In this document: in pieces, positions 1 through 6,020 of the stretch
Layout of the letters: each line of letters starts with the position of its first letter
Numbering within the stretch: the stretch's first letter is position 1
Source: Desulfobacterales bacterium
Lineage (GTDB): Bacteria; Desulfobacterota; Desulfobacteria; Desulfobacterales; UBA5852
NCBI GenBank assembly: GCA_016735415.1
Contig: JAERRP010000360.1
Coordinates: 1 to 8,987, forward strand
DNA: 8,987 bases
Direction of reading: 5' to 3'
Position numbers and translations under genes: made by a program
Notes under the pieces: generated by a model
Database searches by the model: none
What the model was told of the DNA's origin: nothing
Seen by the model: only the letters and a program-made list of their open reading frames with translations

Positions 1-544
1 ACCGGCTCCTGCTCATGTTGGATGGAATCCAGCCCGGAACGTTCAGCCCCACCAGACGGATATCGTTGTAGCGAACCGTTTCGAAAACCGGTGCATAGCG
101 GTCAAAATCAAATCCCCAGCCTGCCCGGCGGACATACCAGTGGGTTTTCCGGATAAAGGTTTCGCGGTCAAGCTGACCGGCAGGCCACTCCGCCAGGATC
201 GGATCATAGCGATGGTCAAACATCTCCATGCCCACGGACAGGTCGGGATGCCTTGCATGCAGGGACTCGATCAGACGGGCCTGGATGGCATGGTGGGCCG
301 CGTTGGTGTGGGTTTCGCCCACATAAACGATTCGGACCTGCTCGAGGTCATCGAGCAAGTCTTCATAGGAAACCGCTGTACGGGTCTGCGCCGAGAGAAT
401 GGTATCGACCGAAAATTGCTGGCCGGTATCCTTGATGGTCATTTTAACCGGTGCCATGGCGCATCCTTCCCAAATCAGGCCGGCCAGGAAAAACCCGGTC
501 AACAGCCGGGTGACAGGGTGCGTCATCATAGACGGCAATTTCAT
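1..544 (-). CDS. ChaN-like haem-binding protein (DUF399), 3' end outside window
   Basis: A minus-strand reading frame starts at 544 and stays open to the window edge, giving 181 residues; the family is usually about 260-300, so the C-terminal third is missing. Residues 1-30 are a signal-type segment: a few polar residues, a hydrophobic run (about 13-25), then Cys28. The residues before Cys28 (W-E-G) are not a standard lipobox, so lipoprotein attachment is uncertain; cleavage after A-M-A at 29-31 is the alternative, although Pro follows. The family signature GETHTNAAHH lies at 76-85 and GMEMFD at 105-110, both typical of the ChaN/Cofac_haem_bdg domain. Known members bind haem and are linked to iron uptake, so an envelope location is expected. 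A GGGAG ribosome site (554-558) lies 9 bases before the ATG. No iron-uptake partner is visible here. The family call is firm and the function is inferred. Confidence 0.85.
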   Translation of the reverse strand, partial: MKLPSMMTHPVTRLLTGFFLAGLIWEGCAMAPVKMTIKDTGQQFSVDTILSAQTRTAVSYEDLLDDLEQVRIVYVGETHTNAAHHAIQARLIESLHARHPDLSVGMEMFDHRYDPILAEWPAGQLDRETFIRKTHWYVRRAGWGFDFDRYAPVFETVRYNDIRLVGLNVPGWIPSNMSRSR

Positions 545-666
545 GCTGATCGTCTCCCATCCTTGCATTTTCAAATGAATTATGTCAGGTGTTTTTAAAG
601 CGTATACGAAGATTTAAATAAAGAAGTTGAGACGACCAGAGCACCAAGTCAAGCAGAATTTTTACA

Positions 667-924
667 ATGAGCCTCGAAAAAAACCCTGTTTTCCGCCGCG
701 CCATCATCCCCTGGTACGATTCCGATCGGGTCTGCTGGATCGTCGTCGGGTTTATGGCCGTCACCGCCCTTTTCAGTGCCGCCGGCATATCCGTAGCCAT
801 GGAGGAACTGGCCTTCCTGAACTACATCTGGCTTCCGCTGCTGCTCATTCTGCTGAGCACAGGTACCGCCGTCGCTACACTTATCCGCATGATTCGCCGC
901 TACATCGACCGCCGTTCCCACTGA
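667..924 (+). CDS. Small two-helix membrane protein, function unknown
   Basis: This is an 85-residue protein that I do not recognise as a named family. Residues 22-45 and about 50-72 are two hydrophobic segments suited to cross the inner membrane as a hairpin. The N-terminus (EKNPVFRR) and C-terminus (RMIRRYIDRRSH) are both basic, so by the positive-inside rule both ends should face the cytoplasm. The short loop between the helices contains MEEL. The distribution of hydrophobic and charged residues looks like a real protein. Against this, the ribosome site before the ATG is poor (only AAGCAG-like sequence), and the gene stands alone between two minus-strand genes. No catalytic motif is visible. 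The minus-strand frames across the same bases look unlike proteins. Confidence 0.68.
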   Translation: MSLEKNPVFRRAIIPWYDSDRVCWIVVGFMAVTALFSAAGISVAMEELAFLNYIWLPLLLILLSTGTAVATLIRMIRRYIDRRSH

Positions 925-949
925 ATGCACGCATTGATGAGAGCGCTTC

Positions 950-994
950 AAAAAAAATCCCGCGCCGTTCCCTCATAAGAGGAGACGGGCGGGA
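950..994 (-). terminator. Intrinsic terminator of the ccdA-thioredoxin operon
   Basis: Read on the minus strand, a GC-rich hairpin is followed directly by eight T (positions 957 down to 950). The stem pairs 958-963 with 989-994 (TCCCGC/GCGGGA). After a one-base bulge at 964 it continues with 965-969 against 984-988, then 971-972 against 981-982, leaving a loop at 973-980. It begins about 29 bases past the thioredoxin stop codon, as expected for that operon. On the plus strand the hairpin is not followed by a T run, so it should not end transcription of the plus-strand gene that stops at 924. Confidence 0.85.
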
Positions 995-1022
995 CCAGGG
1001 AGGGGACCGATGAACACCGCAA

Positions 1023-1469
1023 CTATTTTTTAGAAACCAGGGTGTCGTTTACATAACGCAATATCGTAACGAATTGATCGGGTTCGTAATAACCGAGAAA
1101 ATTCCGGAGCTTGCTGCCATTGGATGAAAGGAACCAGTTGTCGGGCACCGGACGGATGTTGTACCTGGCCGCGACCTTATGATTTTTGGCCGTATTGACC
1201 CGGATGGCAATGAAATCGGTGTTGAGCATCTTGACCACGGAAGGGTTGCGGAGAGTGGTCGACTGCATCTCTTTGCAGTACTCGCACCAAGTCGTATAGA
1301 AATGCAGATACACCTGCTTGTTCTGCTTTTGAGCCAGAGCTATTCCTTCTTTGTAGTTATGCCATTTAATGCGGCTGGACGCTTTCTGCTTCGCACCCGC
1401 CATGGCCAAACTGGCCGTCAGACAAAACGAAACGATTAAGATTGGAATCAAAAGCTTTAATTTTTTCAT
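1023..1469 (-). CDS. Exported thioredoxin-fold protein, DsbD-gamma-like
   Basis: The protein has 148 residues. Residues 1-26 form a signal peptide: basic start MKKLK, hydrophobic core, and an A-M-A cleavage site near residue 24. The mature part is a thioredoxin fold with the redox motif W-C-E-Y-C-K, cysteines at 62 and 65, preceded by the beta strand QVYLHFYTTW. The context around the motif, including the following K-E-M, is closer to the C-terminal domain of DsbD and to Thioredoxin_7 proteins than to cytoplasmic thioredoxin. The cis-proline region reads R-P-V-P-D-N (Pro109), where many thioredoxins have P-T. It lies 25 bases downstream of ccdA on the same strand, so it probably receives electrons from CcdA and reduces periplasmic disulfides or supports cytochrome c maturation. 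An AGAGGT ribosome site (1477-1482) sits 7 bases before the ATG. The substrate is unknown. Confidence 0.88.
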   Translation of the reverse strand: MKKLKLLIPILIVSFCLTASLAMAGAKQKASSRIKWHNYKEGIALAQKQNKQVYLHFYTTWCEYCKEMQSTTLRNPSVVKMLNTDFIAIRVNTAKNHKVAARYNIRPVPDNWFLSSNGSKLRNFLGYYEPDQFVTILRYVNDTLVSKK

Positions 1470-1494
1470 AGCGTATACCTCTTATTGCTTGGTT

Positions 1495-2229
1495 TCAGCC
1501 GGCGGGCAGTCCTTGCGCCGCTGGTGCGATCAACGACCACAACATGCCGAATCGATCAAAGACCAGGGCCATCCCCAGTCCGATCAGCAGTACGCCGGTT
1601 GCCACATTGATGAATTTCAGTACGGGCCTGGCTTTTTGCAGGAAAACGAGCATCTGGTTGATAAATACCGACATGAGGAGAAAGGGGATCCAGAGACCGA
1701 AAGAATAAACGGTCAGCAATAAAACCCCCTCCAGCACGGTGTCTTCACTGGCCGCCAGAATCAAAATGGCGCCCAGGATCGGTCCAATACATGGGCTCCA
1801 TCCGGCCGCGAAGGCCATCCCGACCAGCACCGTGCCCAGGATATGAGCGGGCTTCTTGCGGAGATGAACCCTTTTGTCCATTTCGAGAAGCCGGATTCGG
1901 AAAAGTCCGATCAGGTGGAGTCCGAAAATGATAATGATCGACCCGCCAAAAATCCGGATAATATAGTTGTAGCGCATTACCAATCCACCCAGCAGGGAGG
2001 CGGAAGCACCCAAAAGAATGTTGACCAGGGTAAACCCCAGCCCGAAGGCGAAAGTTGCTTCGATCACCTTGCGCCGTAGACCGCTGGGCTGGTCGCCGGT
2101 CAATTCTTCCAGGGAATAGCCGGAAATAAAGGTAAAGTAGGCCGGGACCAGTGGCAGGATGCAGGGCGAGAGGAATGAAGTTATCCCGGCGGCAAAAGCC
2201 GCGGGGTATGTAATCGACTCATAAAGCAT
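1495..2229 (-). CDS. ccdA: CcdA-family thiol-disulfide electron carrier of the inner membrane
   Basis: This 244-residue membrane protein has the CcdA/DsbD transmembrane-domain pattern. CcdA moves reducing equivalents from cytoplasmic thioredoxin across the membrane to periplasmic thiol proteins. The two key cysteines are visible in their usual settings: Cys23 in FLSPCILPLVP (helix 1) and Cys147 in AAGWSPCIGPILG (helix 4), within two pseudo-symmetric halves. About six hydrophobic segments can be placed (roughly 10-36, 57-84, 88-112, 130-160, 165-195 and 205-228). The length is normal for CcdA. The thioredoxin-fold gene follows after 25 bases, so together they rebuild the membrane and C-terminal parts of DsbD. 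No good ribosome site precedes the ATG at 2229, but the family's conserved N-terminus begins just after it and no better upstream start is visible. Transcription probably starts in the 2230-2665 region. Confidence 0.95.
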   Translation of the reverse strand: MLYESITYPAAFAAGITSFLSPCILPLVPAYFTFISGYSLEELTGDQPSGLRRKVIEATFAFGLGFTLVNILLGASASLLGGLVMRYNYIIRIFGGSIIIIFGLHLIGLFRIRLLEMDKRVHLRKKPAHILGTVLVGMAFAAGWSPCIGPILGAILILAASEDTVLEGVLLLTVYSFGLWIPFLLMSVFINQMLVFLQKARPVLKFINVATGVLLIGLGMALVFDRFGMLWSLIAPAAQGLPAG

Positions 2230-2305
2230 GGCTGATTCGGGAAGAAAGGCCCTGTTCGATACAAAAAAACCTTGGCACTCCCCGGTCTCCTATCGGATTT
2301 CCCTC

Positions 2306-2333
2306 TCTATACAGGGTCGGATAATGCGGTCCA
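2306..2333 (-). promoter_or_regulatory. Candidate sigma-70-type promoter for ccdA
   Basis: On the minus strand, TGGACC (2328-2333, 4 of 6 matches to TTGACA) is followed after 16 bases by TATAGA (2306-2311, 4 of 6 matches to TATAAT). It would start a transcript near 2299 with a leader of about 70 bases before ccdA. The match is moderate and is offered only as the best visible candidate. Confidence 0.3.
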
Positions 2334-2428
2334 CTTGTTAAAAGCAAGTTATGTGCCTCGTTAAATGATAATAATTTCGCCTGTCATTTCAATGTAAAAC
2401 AAATGCAAGCGCTTTGAGGCCAACCTTC

Positions 2429-2478
2429 GGGTGACAAAAAATGTCAATCCCATGACATTCCCTGTCACCCTCCTGACA
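2429..2478. promoter_or_regulatory. Nested inverted repeat: phased TGACA/TGTCA half-site array
   Basis: A 42-base inverted repeat spans 2429-2470. Outer arms GGGTGACA (2429-2436) and TGTCACCC (2463-2470) and inner arms AATGTCA (2440-2446) and TGACATT (2453-2459) are all perfectly complementary. They are separated by AAA on one side, CCC on the other, and a six-base centre. It can be read as five half-sites in alternating orientation starting at 2432, 2442, 2453, 2463 and 2474, that is steps of 10, 11, 10 and 11 bases, one DNA helical turn each. A sixth TGTCA lies apart at 2382. TGTCA-N6-TGACA resembles operators of the CRP/FNR superfamily (CooA is known to use TGTCA-N6-CGACA). It could instead act as an RNA hairpin, but no T run follows on either strand. 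The regulator is unknown. Confidence 0.6.
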
Positions 2479-2584
2479 TCTTCTCCGGGTATTCTTCCAA
2501 ACCACCTCGTAAAACAGTAGACCACAGAACCTCCGGAAGGCAAGCCCCGAGCTGCCGGCGTCTCACGCCCGCGGCGGAAAAACC

Positions 2585-2612
2585 TTGACTTATGAAATAT
2601 TATCGTCAAAAT
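2585..2612 (+). promoter_or_regulatory. Candidate sigma-70-type promoter for yggT
   Basis: TTGACT (2585-2590, 5 of 6 matches to the -35 consensus) is followed after 16 bases by CAAAAT (2607-2612, 4 of 6 matches to the -10 consensus). It would give a leader of about 45 bases before yggT and could serve the genes downstream. It lies about 110 bases downstream of the half-site array. Confidence 0.35.
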
Positions 2613-2665
2613 GAAAAACAGATTTATTTGCAACCATCTATTATTGTTGGAAAGACTGGAACATA

Positions 2666-2971
2666 ATGACACTACTGGGTTATTTTTTAGGCGCTTTGGC
2701 CAACATCATCTATTATGTGTTGTTCATTTACATGTGGATCATTATCATCCGGGCTGTCCTCTCGTGGGTCAGCCCTGATCCCTACAATCCGATTGTCCGG
2801 TTTATCCATAACATTACCGAACCGGTACTCTATCAGATCCGCAGGCGCCTGCCGGTTTCTTTCGGCGGCATCGACCTGTCTCCAATCGTTGTCTTTTTAA
2901 TCATCATGTTCCTTCAAAGCTTTGTGGTCCGGTCTTTGCTGCATTTGTCACAGACCCTCATTCATCGATAG
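2666..2971 (+). CDS. yggT: YggT family integral membrane protein
   Basis: This 101-residue protein has the YggT/YlmG pattern: a first membrane segment at about 5-33 ending in RAVLSWVSPDPYNPIVRFI, then a polar stretch with TEPVLYQIRRRLP (51-63), the motif GGIDLSPIV (67-75), and a second membrane segment at about 72-92. The R-x-x-L-S-W, N-P and E-P-x-L residues typical of the family are all present. The molecular role is not settled; relatives are linked to cell division, osmotic stress and, in plastids and cyanobacteria, nucleoid or thylakoid organisation. It lies 20 bases before divIVA on the same strand, matching the ylmG-divIVA neighbourhood known in Gram-positive bacteria, so a division or polarity role at the membrane is the likeliest reading. 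The ribosome site is weak (GGAA-type). Confidence 0.93.
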   Translation: MTLLGYFLGALANIIYYVLFIYMWIIIIRAVLSWVSPDPYNPIVRFIHNITEPVLYQIRRRLPVSFGGIDLSPIVVFLIIMFLQSFVVRSLLHLSQTLIHR

Positions 2972-2980
2972 CGAAGGCAC

Positions 2981-2985
2981 AGGAG
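2981..2985 (+). promoter_or_regulatory. Ribosome binding site that fixes the divIVA start
   Basis: AGGAG at 2981-2985 directly abuts an ATG at 2986 and lies 6 bases before the ATG at 2992. Only the second can be used from this site. Starting at 2992 also gives the family's normal N-terminus (M-K-I-T-P-L-D-I). Confidence 0.75.
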
Positions 2986-2991
2986 ATGGCC

Positions 2992-3498
2992 ATGAAAATC
3001 ACCCCTCTGGATATTCAGCAACAGCGCTTTGCCGTCCGTTTCCGCGGATTCGATGTGCGCGAAGTCGATCTTTTTCTTGAACAAATGGCCCATACCTTTG
3101 AGCAGATGCAGCGCGAAAGCGAGTCCCTGCGCGAGGAAATTCGGCGCCTGCAGTTTGAAAGCCAGGGCCTCAGGAAACGTGAAGACACCTTCAAACGCGC
3201 TATGGTGCAGTCCCAAAAAGTGCTTGAGCTCATGAAGGAAAATGCCGAAAAACAAGCGGAGCTGATCATCGCCGATGCGGAAATCAAAGCCGAAAAAATC
3301 GTCAGCCGGTCCCAGGCCCGCCTTGATCATTTGCAGAAAGACATTGCCGAGTTCAAGCGCCAGCGCGTCCAGATCGAGGTTGAAATCGCCGCGGTCATCG
3401 AGACCCATGCCCGGTTACTGGAAATCAGCCGCGAGGGCATGCGGCAGGACGATGAAGCGGATGAAAAGATCACGGTGTTTAAAAACAGCCCGCTTTGA
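2992..3498 (+). CDS. divIVA: DivIVA-domain coiled-coil protein
   Basis: Starting at 2992 the protein has 168 residues. The N-terminal DivIVA domain (about 3-60) begins ITPLDIQQQRFAVRFRGFD. Phe17 and Arg18 fall exactly at the positions that insert into the membrane in Bacillus DivIVA (F17, R18), followed by Gly19 and the E-V-D-x-F-L helix start. The rest, to about 155, is charged heptad-rich coiled coil containing the family's A-x-K-x-A-E-x-I-I-x-x-A-E pattern (about 81-100), and then an acidic tail. DivIVA proteins sense negative membrane curvature and recruit partners to poles and septa. Its place between yggT and two retraction ATPases suggests a polar scaffold, possibly for the pilus machine; that part is inference. 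A spacer of 110 bases separates it from pilT. Confidence 0.93.
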   Translation: MKITPLDIQQQRFAVRFRGFDVREVDLFLEQMAHTFEQMQRESESLREEIRRLQFESQGLRKREDTFKRAMVQSQKVLELMKENAEKQAELIIADAEIKAEKIVSRSQARLDHLQKDIAEFKRQRVQIEVEIAAVIETHARLLEISREGMRQDDEADEKITVFKNSPL

Positions 3499-3608
3499 CG
3501 AACGAAGGTTCCCGCTTGTCTGCGTTTGGGAAACCACTCGCCGAATTCCGATGTCGCCGGCGCCAATCCCCCGGAACTGCAATGTGCTGATCGAATCAGG
3601 AGACACTT

Positions 3609-4691
3609 ATGGCCAAAATTGATGCCTTCTTTAAACTCATGAACGAACAGGGCGCCTCCGACCTTCATCTGACGTCCGGGCAACAGCCCGCTTTGCGTAT
3701 TCGCGGCGATATCGAGCGCATCAAATACAAAACCCTCGATAGCGACGAACTTCGCGGTATGTTGTACGAAATCGCCCCCGAGGACAAAATCAAGGTGTTT
3801 GAAGAAACCGGCGATATCGATTTCGGTTACGAAATTCCCGGTCTGGCCCGTTACCGCTGCAACTTCTTCATGCAGAAAAACGGCGTGGCTGCCGTATTCA
3901 GGGAGATTCCGGATACCATTATGACCATCGAGCAACTGGGGCTGCCGAAGGTGATCGGCAAGCTTGCGGGCCTGCCCCGCGGGCTGGTACTGGTAACGGG
4001 CCCCACTGGAAGCGGCAAATCCACTACGCTGGCGGCGATCGTGCATGAATCCAACCGCACCCGTAAAGACCACATCATTACCATTGAAGACCCGATTGAA
4101 TTTGTTCACCAGAGCCAGATGTGCATCGTCAACCATCGTGAGGTCGGGCTGCACACCAAAACGTTTTCCTCGGCCTTGCGGGGGGCCTTGCGTGAAGATC
4201 CCGATATCATTCTGGTGGGCGAAATGCGGGATCTCGAAACCATCTCGCTGGCCATTGAAGCGGCCGCCACCGGCCATCTGGTGTTTTCGACCCTGCATAC
4301 CTCCAGCGCCCCCAAAACAGTCGATCGTACCATCGAAGTCTTTCCGCACGACCAGCAGGAGCAGATCCGTTCCACGCTCTCCGACGGCCTGAGGGCGGTT
4401 GTGGCCCAGGTACTGTTCAAACGCGTCGACATCAAAGGACGGGTGGCCGCACTCGAAATCCTGATCGGGACGGCGGCCGTACGCAACCTGATTAGAGAAG
4501 CCAAGACCCATCAGCTGCCGTCCATGATGCAGACCGGGAAAAAATACGGAATGGTCCTTCTGGACGACTCCATCATGGATCTGCTCAACAAAGGCATGAT
4601 CGGTGCCGACGATGCCTACCTGAAAGCGAACGACAAGGGTCGTTTCCGGCCGCTTCTCCAAGATCCGCCTGCGGATTTCACCGAGGCTTGA
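3609..4691 (+). CDS. pilT: Type IV pilus retraction ATPase PilT
   Basis: The protein has 360 residues, close to the usual 345 or so. The N-terminal PAS-like domain contains GASDLHLTSGQQPALRIRGD (15-34). The ATPase core follows with Walker A GPTGSGKS (131-138), Asp box TIEDPIEF (158-165), Walker B DIILVGEMRD (199-208, catalytic Glu205) and His box TGHLVFSTLHT (221-231). The PilT hallmark near the C-terminus is intact as AVRNLIREAKT (290-300), followed by MMQTGKKYGM. It should form a cytoplasmic hexamer at the base of the pilus that drives disassembly, giving twitching motility or pilus-mediated uptake. CAGGAGA lies 7-8 bases before the ATG. No pilin or assembly genes lie in the window, so they must be elsewhere. 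The last residues are short and not unusual. Confidence 0.96.
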   Translation: MAKIDAFFKLMNEQGASDLHLTSGQQPALRIRGDIERIKYKTLDSDELRGMLYEIAPEDKIKVFEETGDIDFGYEIPGLARYRCNFFMQKNGVAAVFREIPDTIMTIEQLGLPKVIGKLAGLPRGLVLVTGPTGSGKSTTLAAIVHESNRTRKDHIITIEDPIEFVHQSQMCIVNHREVGLHTKTFSSALRGALREDPDIILVGEMRDLETISLAIEAAATGHLVFSTLHTSSAPKTVDRTIEVFPHDQQEQIRSTLSDGLRAVVAQVLFKRVDIKGRVAALEILIGTAAVRNLIREAKTHQLPSMMQTGKKYGMVLLDDSIMDLLNKGMIGADDAYLKANDKGRFRPLLQDPPADFTEA

Positions 4692-4740
4692 TGTGGTGAA
4701 CGCCGCCTGTGTTTACTCCCGAATAAGGAGGGGTTGACCG

Positions 4741-5913
4741 ATGAGAAAAAATGAAATCGACCATATCCTGACCCGCATGCTCGATTCACATAAAAACGTT
4801 TCGGACCTCAACCTGACGGTGGGAAAACCCCCGCAGGTCGAAAGCTCCGGCATTCTGCTGCCCGTGGAAATGCGGCCGCCGGTCAAAGAGCTTTCCCCGT
4901 TTCAAACCGAGATAATGGCCTTGAACCTCATCAATGCCGATCGCCGCCTGACCCGCCACCTGCTGACCAACGGCTCTTGCGACCTTTCCCATGCCTTGCC
5001 CGGCAAGGCCCGGTTTCGCGTCAACATTTTCTCACAGACCGGCAACTATTCCATTGTTTTGAGAAAACTGGAGTCCAAAATCCCGACCATTAAATCGATG
5101 AACCTGCCGGAATCTTTTTACGACATCGCCAATGAGAAAAATGGCATCGTTCTTTTCACCGGCGCCACCGGTTCAGGTAAAACCACTTCCCTCGCCGCCA
5201 TCCTGGACGATATCAACGAGCGTTTGTCCGCCCATGTGGTCACCCTGGAAGACCCGGTTGAATATCTGCACCCGCATAAGCAAAGCACGTTCAACCAGCG
5301 CGAACTGGGCCTGGATTTCGACAGTTATGCCAATGGGCTGCGGGCGGCCCTGCGCCAGGCCCCCAAGGTAATTCTGGTGGGTGAAATGCGGGACCGCGAA
5401 ACGGTCGAAATCGGTCTCAGTGCGGCCGAAACCGGCCATCTGGTGCTCTCGACCCTGCATACGGTGGATGCCGGTCAGACCATCAACCGCATCCTGGGAA
5501 TGTTTTCCACCGAGGAGGAAAATCAGGTCCGCATCCGCCTTGCCGACACCGTGCGCTGGATCGTCGGACAGCGTCTGCTGCCCAAGATCGGTGGCGGCCG
5601 GGTGGCGGCCTTTGAGGTTCTGCGCGGCAATATCCGGGTGAAAGACAGCATCCTTAACGGCGAATCGGAAGGTAAAACTTTTTACGAAATCATTCAGCAG
5701 GGTGCGGCTTTCGGTATGACCACATTCGACGATTTCATCGTGCGCCTCTACGAACAGGGTCTGATCACCCAGGAAACCGCCATGGCCTACGCGTCACGCA
5801 AAGGCATTGCCGGGCGCGGTATCGATATGGTCAAGTCGGCCCGCGGTGAAGCCACGACCGATATCGACCGTCTGGAAGTCGACCACCAGTACAGCAAAAG
5901 TCGAAAGCGTTAA
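4741..5913 (+). CDS. Second PilT-family ATPase, PilU-like
   Basis: This 390-residue paralogue follows pilT after 49 bases, with a strong AAGGAGG ribosome site (4725-4731). The N-terminal domain has VSDLNLTVGKPPQVESSG (20-37). The ATPase motifs are complete: Walker A GATGSGKT (141-148), Asp box VTLEDPVEYLH (167-177), Walker B VILVGEMRD (210-218, catalytic Glu215) and His box TGHLVLSTLHT (231-241). At the position of the PilT AIRNLIRE motif it has GNIRVKDSIL (297-306), so that hallmark is lost. Its C-terminus is longer than PilT's, with a basic end (SKSRKR). A divergent second copy next to pilT is the arrangement of pilT-pilU, where PilU adds force in a PilT-dependent way. I infer the same here, but the true PilU assignment needs a phylogeny. 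Confidence 0.9.
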   Translation: MRKNEIDHILTRMLDSHKNVSDLNLTVGKPPQVESSGILLPVEMRPPVKELSPFQTEIMALNLINADRRLTRHLLTNGSCDLSHALPGKARFRVNIFSQTGNYSIVLRKLESKIPTIKSMNLPESFYDIANEKNGIVLFTGATGSGKTTSLAAILDDINERLSAHVVTLEDPVEYLHPHKQSTFNQRELGLDFDSYANGLRAALRQAPKVILVGEMRDRETVEIGLSAAETGHLVLSTLHTVDAGQTINRILGMFSTEEENQVRIRLADTVRWIVGQRLLPKIGGGRVAAFEVLRGNIRVKDSILNGESEGKTFYEIIQQGAAFGMTTFDDFIVRLYEQGLITQETAMAYASRKGIAGRGIDMVKSARGEATTDIDRLEVDHQYSKSRKR

Positions 5914-5974
5914 CCTTCAGGGAGAACAACCTTGTTCACCGCAAGAAGGGGTTAAATCGCTGTTCGCCCTGTTG

Positions 5975-5983
5975 TGTTACAAT
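5975..5983 (+). promoter_or_regulatory. Candidate extended -10 promoter element
   Basis: TGTTACAAT has a 5 of 6 match to the -10 consensus (TACAAT, 5978-5983) with the upstream TG of an extended -10 element. No clear -35 box lies at the right distance. It would start transcription about 30 bases before the zinc-ribbon gene, allowing it to be expressed apart from pilT. A perfect 14-base inverted repeat (GAACAA-CC-TTGTTC, 5924-5937) lies about 40 bases upstream. Confidence 0.28.
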
Positions 5984-6005
5984 CGCTGTGGAATGGAAGG
6001 CAATC

Positions 6006-6011
6006 AAGGAG
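6006..6011 (+). promoter_or_regulatory. Ribosome binding site that fixes the zinc-ribbon gene start
   Basis: AAGGAG lies 9 bases before the ATG at 6021. An in-frame GTG at 5988 would add 11 residues, but it lies upstream of this site, lacks its own, and would place extra residues before the zinc ribbon, which normally begins at the N-terminus. Confidence 0.75.
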
Positions 6012-6020
6012 AAGCATCCC

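Larger units (their letters stand above)
2230..2665. other. Divergent intergenic region, ccdA/yggT
   Basis: This 436-base stretch separates the divergently read ccdA and yggT and is richer in A and T than the flanking genes. It holds a candidate promoter for each side (2306-2333 minus, 2585-2612 plus) and, near its centre, a striking nested inverted repeat with phased half-sites (2429-2478). A GC-rich patch at about 2530-2580 contains a small GCGT/ACGC stem with a three-base loop, but I cannot match it to a known riboswitch or RNA. I see no tRNA and no convincing small gene. A 103-codon minus-strand frame crosses most of the region, but its protein looks random. Confidence 0.7.

Noticed and set aside
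140..598. A 152-codon plus-strand frame at the left edge
   Set aside because: It is antisense to the ChaN-like gene, whose GETHTNAAHH motif and ribosome site are clear.
2270..2290. TGGCAC as half of a sigma-54 promoter
   Set aside because: The -12 element (GC at the correct spacing, as in TTGCA) is absent.
2530..2580. GC-rich leader patch as a possible riboswitch
   Set aside because: I could not match it to conserved elements of the riboswitch classes I know, and the pairing is short and imperfect.
2361..2672. A 103-codon minus-strand frame in the ccdA/yggT gap
   Set aside because: The protein shows no domain-like pattern, has a random mix of Arg and Phe, crosses the half-site repeat and overlaps the yggT start. 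No ribosome site supports it.
2986..2988. Upstream ATG as the divIVA start
   Set aside because: It abuts the AGGAG site with no spacer, while the ATG at 2992 has 6 bases and yields the family N-terminus with Phe17/Arg18 in register.
3506..3538. Possible hairpin in the divIVA-pilT gap (GGTTCCC against GGGAAACC)
   Set aside because: The stem is short with one bulge and a 14-base loop, and no T run follows, so it is not a convincing terminator or regulatory RNA.
3327..4661. A 444-codon open frame on the minus strand opposite divIVA and pilT
   Set aside because: It lies antisense to pilT, which has every family motif, and crosses into divIVA. Its protein is a low-complexity mix rich in Gly, Phe, His and Asp, typical of the complement of GC-rich coding DNA.
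5988..5990. GTG as the start of the zinc-ribbon gene
   Set aside because: It lies upstream of the AAGGAG site that serves the ATG at 6021 and adds 11 residues before the zinc ribbon.
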